DNA of 64,000 bases. Source: Leucobacter celer subsp. astrifaciens. Lineage in GTDB: Bacteria > Actinomycetota > Actinomycetes > Actinomycetales > Microbacteriaceae. Location: contig NZ_JHEI01000134.1 of the NCBI RefSeq assembly GCF_001273835.1, positions 248,001-312,000 on the forward strand, written 5' to 3'. The position numbers were made by a program, and so were the translations under genes. Below are positions 1-12,259 of the stretch, one piece after another (within the stretch, counting starts at the first letter, position 1; each line of letters opens with the position of its first letter). The notes beneath the pieces were generated by a model, which was not told the DNA's origin, ran no database searches, and worked only from the letters and a program-made list of their open reading frames with translations.

Positions 1-179
1 TTCATCGCGACGACCGCGTCTTGGGTGGGTTCGAGCACACTATCCAAGCGTCGGAGGACGGTGAACGGTAGGATCACATCGCGGTACTTGCCACGCACGT
101 AGAGGTCTCGCAGCACGTCGTCGGCGATGCTCCAGATCAGCGCGACGAGGCGAGAATGGTTGATGGAGTTCTGCGGCAA
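1..179 (-). CDS. hsdM: Type I restriction-modification DNA methylase subunit (HsdM), N-terminal fragment cut by the window edge
   Basis: The reverse strand reads a peptide with the typical HsdM N-terminal pattern: NSINHSRLVALIWSIADD, then YRDVILPFTVLRRLDSVL. In the family this helical domain contacts HsdS and precedes the adenine-methyltransferase domain, which lies outside the window. The chosen start is a TTG at 179 with a GAAGGA ribosome site 6 bases upstream. The frame stays open to an ATG at 299, only 4 bases after the stop of the upstream gene, so a longer N-terminus is possible. The gene belongs to the island that ends at the tRNA-Ala gene. HsdS and HsdR were not seen and would lie to the left. 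Confidence 0.75.
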   Translation of the reverse strand, partial: MPQNSINHSRLVALIWSIADDVLRDLYVRGKYRDVILPFTVLRRLDSVLEPTQDAVVAM

Positions 180-303
180 CGCATGTCCTTCGAGTCGATC
201 TAGTACGGCATGAAAGCGGAGTTTGCGCCGTGCACGAGAATCAAGCCCGAACGGAAAGCACCACACTCCCACGATGACGTTAGGCGCCACCACAGACATT
301 CTC

Positions 304-1131
304 TCAGGGAGCAGACGGAGAACCTAAGTCATGCTCTTCTTCAGAGCCTTCTCGTGATGGCTTGTAAGTGAAACGTTGCAAGTTGCGTTGGTGCCTGTTC
401 GGTGGGTCAGGTGACACCAGCGGTCGCCAGAACATGGCGCGTTCTGCCAGCGCCTCGTGAAGGACTTCGACGTCGTTGCAGAGATCCCAGAACGCTGACC
501 GCGTGGGCCGGAGGATGGGGTCGTCGAAGTCCCTGATTCTGGCGGTGAGGGCTCGCACGGCTTCCACGATGGCTGCCTCGTCATCGAACACGGCTTGAAC
601 GCAGGTCTTGCGTGGGTGTGTCACGTCAACCCGGCGTTCACGCACCTCAGTGACGACTCGTTCTACGACCTGCACCTTCACCGCGCTCTCGTTGCCGCTT
701 CGGCGATCTTCATGAGCGGCCTTACGACATGACGCTGAGCAATACACGCGCGGTCTCCCGGTGCTCTTCGGATTCTCCAGCTTCGCCCCGCAGTGTGCGC
801 AGGTTGTTGGGAGTTCGACGGTGCGGTTGATGCGGATGCTGCGTGCTTCGCGTCTCTGCTTCGCGGCTTCTTGCTCGCGGCGGCGCTTGCGCTCGTATGC
901 CCTCCGTTCGTGATCGAGAACGATCCAGCGTTTCCTCGCTGCGTATAGGGGAGAATCGGACTCGTCACGGTCGAGGGCGGCGAGTGCTTGGCGTGCTCGA
1001 TCTGTCAGACCGGGGAGTGCTTTCTCGGCGGTGCGTAACTCATCGGGATCGCCGGATTCTTGGGCGGTGATCCACCGTTCGTAGTGCGCGTCGAAGTCTT
1101 GGAAGAACTTCTGCCAGTGTTTCGTGACCAT
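304..1131 (-). CDS. Hypothetical zinc-finger protein of the mobile island (275 aa)
   Basis: I do not recognise a named family. Residues about 1-105 are charged and helical with an Arg/Lys/Glu-rich stretch (about 75-100), probably a coiled coil. A treble-clef-like metal site follows at about 110-140: CAHCG, then YCSASCRKAAH. Similar CxxC...C-x3-C-RxAxxxRR patterns occur in small DNA-binding proteins of actinobacterial phages and integrative elements, so a role in element regulation is an inference. The C-terminal half is helical without motifs. It is divergent from the recombinase operon and just upstream of hsdM on the same strand, so the two may be cotranscribed. Confidence 0.6.
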   Translation of the reverse strand: MVTKHWQKFFQDFDAHYERWITAQESGDPDELRTAEKALPGLTDRARQALAALDRDESDSPLYAARKRWIVLDHERRAYERKRRREQEAAKQRREARSIRINRTVELPTTCAHCGAKLENPKSTGRPRVYCSASCRKAAHEDRRSGNESAVKVQVVERVVTEVRERRVDVTHPRKTCVQAVFDDEAAIVEAVRALTARIRDFDDPILRPTRSAFWDLCNDVEVLHEALAERAMFWRPLVSPDPPNRHQRNLQRFTYKPSREGSEEEHDLGSPSAP

Positions 1132-1276
1132 GCTTCAGCCTACGTTTGTTTCGTTCCCGACGAAAGTAGCCGGATTCCCCGCTTGCAAGATGCGTGGTAA
1201 CTCAAAAGCGGTGGTCGGCAAGGGGCTGATTTCGGGCTGTTTCTGATTCCGTGAAACAGGTGGCGCACCTACCTGT
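1132..1276. promoter_or_regulatory. Divergent control region of the island genes
   Basis: This gap separates the divergent zinc-finger gene and the recombinase operon. It contains two inverted repeats: ctgtttc (1237-1243) with gaaacag (1253-1259), and tttcgt/acgaaa near 1149-1165. They could be operators for either transcription unit. No convincing -35/-10 pair was fixed. Confidence 0.35.
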
Positions 1277-1540
1277 ATGGAGAGAAGCGAACGGGATCTG
1301 CGCCTGAGAGTGACGCGGTGTGAGCGCCCTGATCTGGGGAAGCTGATCGACTGGGCACTCAACATCGCCGAGACCCGCCACCAAGCCTGGCAGCGCGGCG
1401 AACCCGACCCCTACGGCCTCCCGCCGCCAGCCGAACTCACCCCCGCCGCTGAATCGGCCCGGTCGGAGCTGTTCGTTCTGTCAGAGGTACGCGAGAAGAT
1501 CGAAGAGAAGCAACACCCTCGGCAAGGAGGCCCACCATGA
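1277..1540 (+). CDS. Small hypothetical protein upstream of the recombinase (87 aa)
   Basis: The family is unknown. The product is an 87-residue soluble, charged protein without membrane segments. It has a central helix (about 15-40) and a C-terminal helix (about 58-80). Its stop overlaps the recombinase start as ATGA (1537-1540), which indicates translational coupling with the integrase. Small ORFs in this position often encode excision or directionality factors or regulators, but no motif here proves that role. The ATG at 1277 starts just downstream of the divergent control region. Confidence 0.6.
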   Translation: MERSERDLRLRVTRCERPDLGKLIDWALNIAETRHQAWQRGEPDPYGLPPPAELTPAAESARSELFVLSEVREKIEEKQHPRQGGPP

Positions 1541-3228
1541 GCATCACCACGCTGACCACTCGGCCGCCCGAGACCGGAGCCGAGAAGCCGGTGCTGCTGG
1601 CGGTGTCCTACCTTCGTGTCTCCACACGCGAGCAGGCCGAACGCGGCGGCACCGACGAAGGGTTCTCCATCCCCGCCCAACGCGAAGCTAACGCGCGAAA
1701 GGCTGATGAGCTCGGCGCGCGGGTGGTGCGTGAGTTCGTTGACGCGGGTGAGTCCGCGCGGTCCGCTGATCGGGATGGGCTTCAGGAGATGCTGGCGTTC
1801 ATCAAAGCATCTCGGGTGCAGTTCTGCATCGTGCACAAGCTCGACCGTCTCGCCCGCAACCGTGCTGACGACGTGCAGATCCATGAAGCTCTCATCAGCG
1901 CGGGTGTAACTCTCGTTTCGGCTACTGAATCGATTGATCAGACCCCGTCGGGGATGCTCGTGCACGGGATCATGTCGTCGATTGCGGAGTTCTATAGCCG
2001 CAATCTCGCTACCGAAGTCACCAAGGGCATGCAACAGAAACTCGCGCAGGGCGGGACCCCGATGCGTGCTCCCATCGGCTACCTCAACGTGCGCAAGACC
2101 GACGAGCACGGTCGGGAGGTGCGCACAGTCGAGGTCGATCATGAGCGTGCGCCGCTGATCCGCTTCGCGTTCGAACGCTACGCAACCGGCGAAACCTCGG
2201 TTGCGGCGCTTTTGCGTGAACTCACCGCGCGCGGGTTGCTGACCGTGCCGTCGCCGAAGCGACCGTCGAAGCCGCTGGGGAAGGCGACGTTTTACTCGCT
2301 GCTGACGAACCCGTATTACGCGGGTGTGATCCGCTACAAAGGCGCGCTGCATCCCGGTGCACACGAACCTCTGATCGAGCCAGCGTTGTTCGATCAGGTG
2401 CAATCACTCTTGAAAGCGCGCACTGCGAAGATGACCCGCCACGTCACGCACGCGCACCACCTGAAAGGGCTGCTGCACTGCGGCAGTTGCGGATCGCGTA
2501 TGCTCCTCGACTTCGCCACCAACCCCAAAGGCACCACCTACGCGTACTTCGTTTGCTCCGGCCGTGCAGCGAAGAGGACGAACTGCACCCGGCGTGCAGT
2601 GCCCGTGCAAGTTGCTGAGCGCCTGGTTGAAGCCTCTTACACGAGCATCACGATTAGCGAAGCTGACTACCGGCATCTTGCCGCCGAGGTCGACTCGGCG
2701 TTCGACAAGCGGAGTTCGGGAAGGGATCAGGAACTCACCGATCTGACGGCGAACAGGGCCCGGCTTGAAGCCGAATCCGACAAGCTCCTCGCCGCGCACT
2801 TCGCTGACGCGATCGACCTGCCCACGCTGAAGCGGCACCAGGACCGCATCCGCACGGGCCTTGCCGACATAGAGCAACGACTCAGCGAACACGACGAGAG
2901 CCACACCGGAAGACGCGCTTTCCTCCACGACTCACTCCAACTCCTCACCAACGCGCACCACACCTACGCTCGATCCGACGATGCCGACAGAAGGCTCGCA
3001 AACCAGGCGTTCTACACGCGACTGGAGATCACCGAAGAGGAACAGATCAAGCCGCATCTCGCGGAACCCTTCGCAACGATCATCTGCGAAGCATCCGGAG
3101 GCAAGAAGACCAAACGGGAACACTCCACATCTCACGATGTCGCGTGTTCCCGTAAGGATATTTGGGTGGATCCTGGGAGAATCGAACTCCCGACATCCTG
3201 CTTGCAAAGCAGGCGCTCTACCAACTGA
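1537..3228 (+). CDS. Large serine recombinase / integrase of the island (563 aa)
   Basis: This is a site-specific recombinase that probably integrates and excises the island. The resolvase domain spans about residues 20-165, with nucleophile Ser29 in YLRVSTREQ and the downstream HKLDRLARN motif. A recombinase domain (about 185-290), a zinc-ribbon with CGSCG and later Cys residues (about 310-355) and a coiled coil (about 385-460) follow, as in large serine integrases. Oddly, the last 20 or so codons (from about 3167) are the antisense of a tRNA-Ala gene, so this tail was probably acquired at integration rather than selected. ATGA overlap joins it to the small gene upstream. Confidence 0.9.
   Translation: MSITTLTTRPPETGAEKPVLLAVSYLRVSTREQAERGGTDEGFSIPAQREANARKADELGARVVREFVDAGESARSADRDGLQEMLAFIKASRVQFCIVHKLDRLARNRADDVQIHEALISAGVTLVSATESIDQTPSGMLVHGIMSSIAEFYSRNLATEVTKGMQQKLAQGGTPMRAPIGYLNVRKTDEHGREVRTVEVDHERAPLIRFAFERYATGETSVAALLRELTARGLLTVPSPKRPSKPLGKATFYSLLTNPYYAGVIRYKGALHPGAHEPLIEPALFDQVQSLLKARTAKMTRHVTHAHHLKGLLHCGSCGSRMLLDFATNPKGTTYAYFVCSGRAAKRTNCTRRAVPVQVAERLVEASYTSITISEADYRHLAAEVDSAFDKRSSGRDQELTDLTANRARLEAESDKLLAAHFADAIDLPTLKRHQDRIRTGLADIEQRLSEHDESHTGRRAFLHDSLQLLTNAHHTYARSDDADRRLANQAFYTRLEITEEEQIKPHLAEPFATIICEASGGKKTKREHSTSHDVACSRKDIWVDPGRIELPTSCLQSRRSTN
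3115..3152. repeat. 38-bp imperfect palindrome beside tRNA-Ala (candidate att or recombinase-binding site)
   Basis: The arms cgggaacac (3115-3123) and gtgttcccg (3144-3152) match perfectly. An inner pair, acatc (3127-3131) and gatgt (3136-3140), nests within them. The site lies inside the recombinase ORF, 15 bases before the tRNA 3' end. Its size and symmetry resemble attachment sites of large serine integrases, but no second copy is visible in the window. Confidence 0.4.
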
Positions 3229-3239
3229 GCTAAGGACCC
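3167..3239 (-). tRNA. tRNA-Ala (anticodon TGC)
   Basis: A full cloverleaf of 73 nt is readable on the minus strand. The acceptor pair is GGGTCCT/AGGATCC with one G-T wobble, the D arm is GCTC...GAGC, the anticodon stem CCTGC/GCAGG carries TGC, and the T arm is GGGAG/CTCCC with loop TTCGATT. CCA is not encoded. It is the Ala partner of the Ile-Ala tRNA pair that usually follows gyrA in Actinobacteria. Its 3' end faces the recombinase, so it is the likely insertion target of the island. Confidence 0.95.
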
Positions 3240-3305
3240 GAGTGAAGGTTCGAAAGATCCTCCGCTCAGCGGCTCCGGCTGTACCGCCCGGCAACCACTC
3301 GGACT

Positions 3306-3334
3306 ACTATACCCGCGAGGAATCCGACACGCAA
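3306..3334 (-). promoter_or_regulatory. Promoter of tRNA-Ala
   Basis: On the minus strand, -35 TTGCGT (3334-3329) and -10 TATAGT (3311-3306) are separated by exactly 17 bases. They lie about 65 bases upstream of the tRNA 5' end. This is a good match to housekeeping sigma sites. Confidence 0.6.
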
Positions 3335-3433
3335 AAGCACCGATCCACTGAGCGGTGCTCGCCGCGATCCGACGGGCGCGGCTCACCGTTCGGCGGCGTC
3401 CGCCGCACCCCGATTCGACCGGAGGAACGCCCT

Positions 3434-3841
3434 ATGCACCGAGATGAGCTCCACGCCGCCGCGCGATCCCGCGCCGCCGAGCTGCCGGGAACGGGTGCCG
3501 AGTACCCCTTCGGGCCCGAGTGGGAGGTCTACAAGGTACGGGGCCGCATGTTCATGGCGCTGTACGAGCGCGGCGGCGATCCCGCGGTCAATCTCAAGGC
3601 CCGGCCCGCCGACAGCGAGGTGCTGCGCACCGTCTATCCCGAGATCGCGCCGGGTTACCACATGAACAAGCGGCACTGGATCACCGTCGCTCCCGGAGCA
3701 GCGCTCGACGCGGTCATGTTCAGCGACCTCGTCACCGAGTCGTATCTGCTGGTGGTCGAGCAGCTACCGCGCGGGCAGAGCCCCGTGGATCCCGAGACCT
3801 TCGGTCAGGCCCAGGCTGAGCATCGAGACGACTGTACGTGA
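3434..3841 (+). CDS. MmcQ/YjbR family protein (135 aa)
   Basis: The protein is about the usual length of the MmcQ/YjbR fold. It carries the family signatures: a Pro-Phe-Gly-Pro loop near residue 30, EVYKVRGRMF, NLKARP, a central PGYHMNKRHWITV block and a C-terminal SYLLV helix. The fold resembles bacterial DNA-binding TFB5-like proteins, but the function is not settled. The start is ATG 3434 because ggagg sits at 3421-3425; the longer frame upstream runs through the tRNA and is not credible. It is convergent with the DUF418 gene and overlaps its C-terminal codons by 110 bases. Confidence 0.85.
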   Translation: MHRDELHAAARSRAAELPGTGAEYPFGPEWEVYKVRGRMFMALYERGGDPAVNLKARPADSEVLRTVYPEIAPGYHMNKRHWITVAPGAALDAVMFSDLVTESYLLVVEQLPRGQSPVDPETFGQAQAEHRDDCT

Positions 3842-5045
3842 GCCGACGCAGCAGCACCTCCGCCGGACCGCGCGCGCCACGGCGCTCGAGCAGCACCGCC
3901 ATCAGCAGGGAGAGCAGCCACGTGCCGGCGGCGATCCCGAACGCTGCCGCGGTGTTGATACGAGCCCCCAGGCCGAACCCCCAGGCTGCGAGCAGCGGCG
4001 CGAAGATCACCGACTGCAGCAGGTAGCTGCTCAGCGACCGCTTGCCCACCGCCGCCACCGCGCGCACCACGGGGCCCGAACGCAATCGCACAGCGGCCCA
4101 TCCGAACAGAGCCGCGTAGCCGATGCCACCGGCCACGCCTCCGAGTTGCGCGAAGAGCGTCCAGCCCCAGACCACGGGCTCCGCCACCGGGAGCAACCCC
4201 AGATAGCTCAGCGCCGTGGGCACCGCGGCGAGGCTGCCGATCAGGATCCCCCATCCGGCGACGGCGCCGAGCCCGAAGCGCGTCACACCGCCCTCCAGCC
4301 ATCGGTGCCGTCCGGCGATCCAGCCCAGTAGCACGCAGGCCGGAACCAGCAGCGAGAGCACGGTGGCCGGCGTCATGAGCAGCCACACCCCCGCGCGCAC
4401 GAGCATCGCCCAGCCGTACGAGGCGATCCCGTTGAGCAGGTCAGCCGTGCTCCCCCATGCATCGGTCGTCACCAGCTCCTGCGAACCCAGCGGCACCAGA
4501 GCCGCGAGCAGCAGCATCACGCCCATCATCATCACCGCGCCGCACGCGAACAGGCCCAGCAGCACCCACACGGTGATCTTCAGCGCGCGATTCGGCCTCC
4601 AGAAGAGTGCCGCCGTCAGCGCGAGACCGGTCAGCCCGTACGCACCGAGGATGTCTCCCGCGAACAGCAGCAGCGCGTGCACGAAGCCGAACACGAGCAG
4701 CCACAGGTGCCGGCGCAGAAACATGCCGCGCACGGCGCGCTCCGGGACGCCGCGCGCCTCACGAGACCGCGCGAACTGCACCATGCCGTACCCGAAGAGG
4801 AAGGCGAACATCGGGTAGACGCGTGCGTCGACGAACACGATCGCGATCGCGGACAGCACCCGGTCGAGAACGCTCCCGTCGGTCGGGTGCACCGTGTACA
4901 GCAGCTCCGTGCTCCCCCACAGATACGCGGAGACATTGGCGATCGCGATCAGCAGCAGCATCCAGCCGCGGGCGAGATCGGGTGCCAGCGCGCGCTGCCC
5001 CGCACTCGCGACCGGTGCAGATGCCGCCTCGTACGTCCGCCCCAT
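3732..5045 (-). CDS. DUF418 family multi-pass membrane protein
   Basis: An integral membrane protein of about 437 residues with roughly 9-10 hydrophobic segments and the C-terminal DUF418 pattern (GKRSLSSYLLQS, then two helices). DUF418 proteins lie in the cytoplasmic membrane; no biochemical role is established. ATG 5045 is preferred over ATG 5102 because GGTGGGC lies directly upstream and the extra N-terminus is not family-like. The Arg-rich tail beyond about residue 405 overlaps the convergent MmcQ gene and may be a read-through extension. The gene separates tRNA-Ile from tRNA-Ala, which are usually adjacent. Confidence 0.8.
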   Translation of the reverse strand: MGRTYEAASAPVASAGQRALAPDLARGWMLLLIAIANVSAYLWGSTELLYTVHPTDGSVLDRVLSAIAIVFVDARVYPMFAFLFGYGMVQFARSREARGVPERAVRGMFLRRHLWLLVFGFVHALLLFAGDILGAYGLTGLALTAALFWRPNRALKITVWVLLGLFACGAVMMMGVMLLLAALVPLGSQELVTTDAWGSTADLLNGIASYGWAMLVRAGVWLLMTPATVLSLLVPACVLLGWIAGRHRWLEGGVTRFGLGAVAGWGILIGSLAAVPTALSYLGLLPVAEPVVWGWTLFAQLGGVAGGIGYAALFGWAAVRLRSGPVVRAVAAVGKRSLSSYLLQSVIFAPLLAAWGFGLGARINTAAAFGIAAGTWLLSLLMAVLLERRGARGPAEVLLRRLTYSRLDAQPGPDRRSRDPRGSARAVAARPPADTTR

Positions 5046-5150
5046 GCCCACCAGTCTCCCGTCGCGTACGGCCCCGAGGCAAGTCGGGCCACGGCTCAGC
5101 ACGGTTCAGCGCCGATGCGCCAACCGCTCGAACACCCTCCGGATACGACG

Positions 5151-5178
5151 AAGGGCGGCCGATTTCTCGACCGCCCTT
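5151..5178 (-). terminator. Hairpin terminator after tRNA-Ile
   Basis: The perfect arms aagggcgg (5151-5158) and ccgccctt (5171-5178) enclose a 12-base loop directly downstream of the tRNA-Ile 3' end. No long T-run follows, as is common in high-GC Actinobacteria. Confidence 0.55.
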
Positions 5179-5189
5179 GTGTTGTTCGG

Positions 5190-5263
5190 TGGGGCTACCA
5201 GGACTTGAACCTGGGACCTCTTCATTATCAGTGAAGCGCTCTAACCGCCTGAGCTATAGCCCC
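5190..5263 (-). tRNA. tRNA-Ile (anticodon GAT)
   Basis: A 74-nt cloverleaf on the minus strand has acceptor GGGGCTA/TAGCCCC and discriminator A. The anticodon stem CTTCA/TGAAG carries a CTGATAA loop (GAT), and the T arm is CCAGG/CCTGG with loop TTCAAGT. It sits downstream of gyrA and the DUF3566 gene, the classic actinobacterial position. CCA is not encoded. Confidence 0.95.
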
Positions 5264-5360
5264 TTGACCAAGCAATGACTCTACCCGATTCGAGCCGAAA
5301 ATCGAAATCGAAGTCGGATATCGGGCGCGTTGCCTGGATCGTGCACCGCGACGGTGCGGT

Positions 5361-5760
5361 CTAGTTGCTCGTGAAGCCGAGCTGGAACCCGCCCAGCACG
5401 CGCACGAGCAGGTTGTACACGAGCGACGCGACCGCGCCCAGCGCCGTACCCACGATGGTGTTGAGGATCCCCACCACGACGGCGAAGCCGAAGACCTGCG
5501 GGAAGCCGATGACCTTCATGAGGCTGTTGTCCTCGCCCACGATGTCCATGAACAGTGCGTCCACCTGAGCGAAGACGCCGGTCTGCATGAGCACCGTGTA
5601 GATCAGCACCGTCGAGACGACGCTCACGATCGCGAGACAGATCGACACCAGGAAGGAGAACTTCACGGCCGACCAGAAGTCGATGTAGACCAGCTTCAGG
5701 CGCACCTGCTTCGCCGGGGCCTTCTTCCGGGTCTTCTTTGCCAGCTTGTCGGCGACAGTG

Positions 5761-5768
<8 letters not shown>
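5361..5768 (-). CDS. DUF3566 membrane protein (135 aa)
   Basis: A small membrane protein with a Lys-rich cytoplasmic N-terminus (about 1-22), a TM helix at about 35-62, a linker that includes [10 protein letters not shown], and a second helix region at about 92-122. This matches DUF3566, which almost always follows gyrA in Actinobacteria; its function is unknown. Its ATG overlaps the gyrA stop by 8 bases, so it is translationally coupled to gyrase. Confidence 0.9.
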
Positions 5769-10354
<4,586 letters not shown>

Positions 10355-10591
10355 TCAGAGCGTTTTTCCACGCCGGACACGTCCGCACACCAGCTTATCA
10401 AGAATCAGCCCCGGAATGCCCTATTGCGGGCTCCCAGCAGTCATTTCTCAGCGGGGGACGATCCCCCCCTGATCGATCGAGAAGCGAAGAAGGGCGCCGA
10501 CCCCCCTCTGCACGGCCCGCTCGCCGGGCGATTTCGTCGCTCTCTCGGCTACTGCCGCGCCAGAGACGGCCCCGCCGACCGCGTCCATCGG

Positions 10592-11080
10592 CTATCCGTA
10601 GGTGTCGCGCGGTCCTCTCCCCCGAACCGATCGAGGGCCGTGACTCCAGCTGGGCGCGCCGGGAGCGAGGAACCGCAGATCGCGTATCTCCGCGTCCGGG
10701 TAGTCGCGGAGCAGCCGCGTGAGCATCTCCGCGCGCAGCCGGCGCAACTCCGTCGCCCAGGTCGTTGAGTCGCACTGCAGCTGCAGAACTCCGTTGCTGA
10801 TGCCGATCACCGTCGTGTGTTCAGCAGTCGCGTCCCCCGCGAACTCCGGCCACTCCGCCATGACGCGTGCCTGTTCGAGCTCCACACTCCAACCCATGTC
10901 GCTGGCGACCACAGTGAGCACATCGCCGAGCGCCCGCGGATCCCGGCCCCCGCTGAACGGGGCTCCTCCGGGTGCGTCAGACTCCGGACGCCGCCTTCTG
11001 CGGTACGTCGAGCCGCGCCACACCGCCTTCGCCCGGAGGTAGGCCTCGGTTGCGAACCCGACCTCGCCTGCCGAAGTCAT
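10592..11080 (-). CDS. dciA: DciA (DUF721) replicative helicase loader
   Basis: The 162-residue product sits in the invariant actinobacterial slot between recF and gyrB. It carries the DUF721 pattern: ALGDVLTVVASDMGW, a conserved WPEFAG, then GVLQLQCDSTTWATELR with a KH-like fold at about 75-145. DciA delivers the DnaB helicase to the origin in bacteria without DnaC or DnaI. The ATG at 11080 overlaps the recF stop as ATGA and has GGAGAGG upstream; the longer frame to 11131 only covers the recF end. Confidence 0.88.
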   Translation of the reverse strand: MTSAGEVGFATEAYLRAKAVWRGSTYRRRRRPESDAPGGAPFSGGRDPRALGDVLTVVASDMGWSVELEQARVMAEWPEFAGDATAEHTTVIGISNGVLQLQCDSTTWATELRRLRAEMLTRLLRDYPDAEIRDLRFLAPGAPSWSHGPRSVRGRGPRDTYG

Positions 11081-12246
11081 CGGTCCTCTCCTTCGAGAAT
11101 CACGCCGGCCTCGATGCGCACCCGACGCCACGGCACCCCGTTCGGTACGTCCTCCTCGACCGCCGCCGTCACGATCACCTGCTCGAAGTCACTGACCGCG
11201 GCCATGAGACTCTCACGCCTGCGCGAATCCAGCTCCGCGAACACGTCATCGAGGATGATCACGGGATCCCCCGCCGGCGACTCGTCTCTCAGGATCGTGG
11301 CGAGTGCCATCTTCAGGGACAGTGCGAATGACCAGGACTCACCGTGGCTGGCGTACCCCTTCACCGGAAGCCCGTTCAGTGACAGGAGGAGATCGTCCCG
11401 ATGGGGGCCGACGAGCGTCACCCCTCGCTCGAGTTCACGGGATCGCACCGCAGCGAGCGCCTCGCGGAACTCCTTACTCAGTGTTTCACGTGAAACGTCG
11501 GCCAGCTCCTCGGGTTCGGCTGTTTCACGTGAAACATCCCCCGATGCGAGTGCGCTGTTCACCGATTCGCTCAGTGCGAGCTCGGGGCCGTGATCCTGCG
11601 CCACCAATCGGCGATATCCCTCGCGCAGAGGCGCACCTAGGTCGCGAACCAGTTCGCGACGCGCCAGCATGATCTGCGTTCCGTACTCCACCAGCTGGTC
11701 ATCCCAGATGCCCAGCGTCGCCTCGATGGCCCGGGAGCCTCCACGCGACGATTTCAGCAGCGAAGTGCGCTGGCGCACCACGCGTTCATAGTCCGAGAGG
11801 GCGCCTGCAGCGACCGGATGCCGCGCCACGAGCGCATCGTCGAGAAAGCGGCGGCGTCCTGATGGCTCTCCACGAACGATCGAGAGGTCTTCCGGGACGA
11901 ACGCGACCGCTGCGAACCACCGGGTGACCTCACGGGGGCGCACCACATTCCGATTCACCTGAGCCCGATTCGGGCGGTCCCGGTTCAGCTGCAGCTCGAG
12001 CATGACATCGCGATCCGACGCAGCAACCTTGAGCCGTGCGATCGCGGCGTCCGCGCCCGAGCGGATCAACGGCGCGTCACCGGTCACACGATGCGAGCGA
12101 AGCGTCGCGAAGTAGCCGATGGCCTCGACGAGATTCGTCTTGCCCTGGCCGTTCCGGCCGACGAGCAGGTTCGGACCCGGCCCCAGTTCGAGTTCCGCAG
12201 TCCGATAGTTGCGGAAGTCGATGAGCGAGAGATGCGCGACCCGCAT
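11077..12246 (-). CDS. recF: DNA replication/repair protein RecF
   Basis: An SMC-like ATPase (389 aa) that loads RecA at gaps with RecO and RecR. Walker A is GRNGQGKTN (about 33-41), the signature region is HGESWSFALSLKMAL, and Walker B is VIILDDVFAELD near residue 325. The start is ATG 12246 with GGGGAGGGG upstream, 13 bases after dnaN. A stretch coding about residues 235-258 holds two parS sites that translate as two DVSRET repeats inside an acidic, Ser/Glu-rich loop. The protein therefore carries an extra linker there. Confidence 0.96.
   Translation of the reverse strand: MRVAHLSLIDFRNYRTAELELGPGPNLLVGRNGQGKTNLVEAIGYFATLRSHRVTGDAPLIRSGADAAIARLKVAASDRDVMLELQLNRDRPNRAQVNRNVVRPREVTRWFAAVAFVPEDLSIVRGEPSGRRRFLDDALVARHPVAAGALSDYERVVRQRTSLLKSSRGGSRAIEATLGIWDDQLVEYGTQIMLARRELVRDLGAPLREGYRRLVAQDHGPELALSESVNSALASGDVSRETAEPEELADVSRETLSKEFREALAAVRSRELERGVTLVGPHRDDLLLSLNGLPVKGYASHGESWSFALSLKMALATILRDESPAGDPVIILDDVFAELDSRRRESLMAAVSDFEQVIVTAAVEEDVPNGVPWRRVRIEAGVILEGEDR
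11482..11497. promoter_or_regulatory. parS: parS site 1 inside recF
   Basis: TGTTTCACGTGAAACG contains the perfect 14-base palindrome GTTTCACGTGAAAC. It is the core ParB/Spo0J recognition site, encoded within recF and translated as VSRET. Confidence 0.88.
11521..11536. promoter_or_regulatory. parS: parS site 2 inside recF
   Basis: TGTTTCACGTGAAACA is a perfect 16-base parS consensus, 39 bases from the first recF site. It is the strongest of the four candidates in the window. Confidence 0.92.
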
Positions 12247-12259
12247 CGCTGCCCCTCCC

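Noticed and set aside
2981..3433. Extended frame of the MmcQ/YjbR gene reading through the tRNA-Ala region
   Set aside because: It overlaps the tRNA and the recombinase end, has no family similarity upstream, and ATG 3434 has its own ggagg site.
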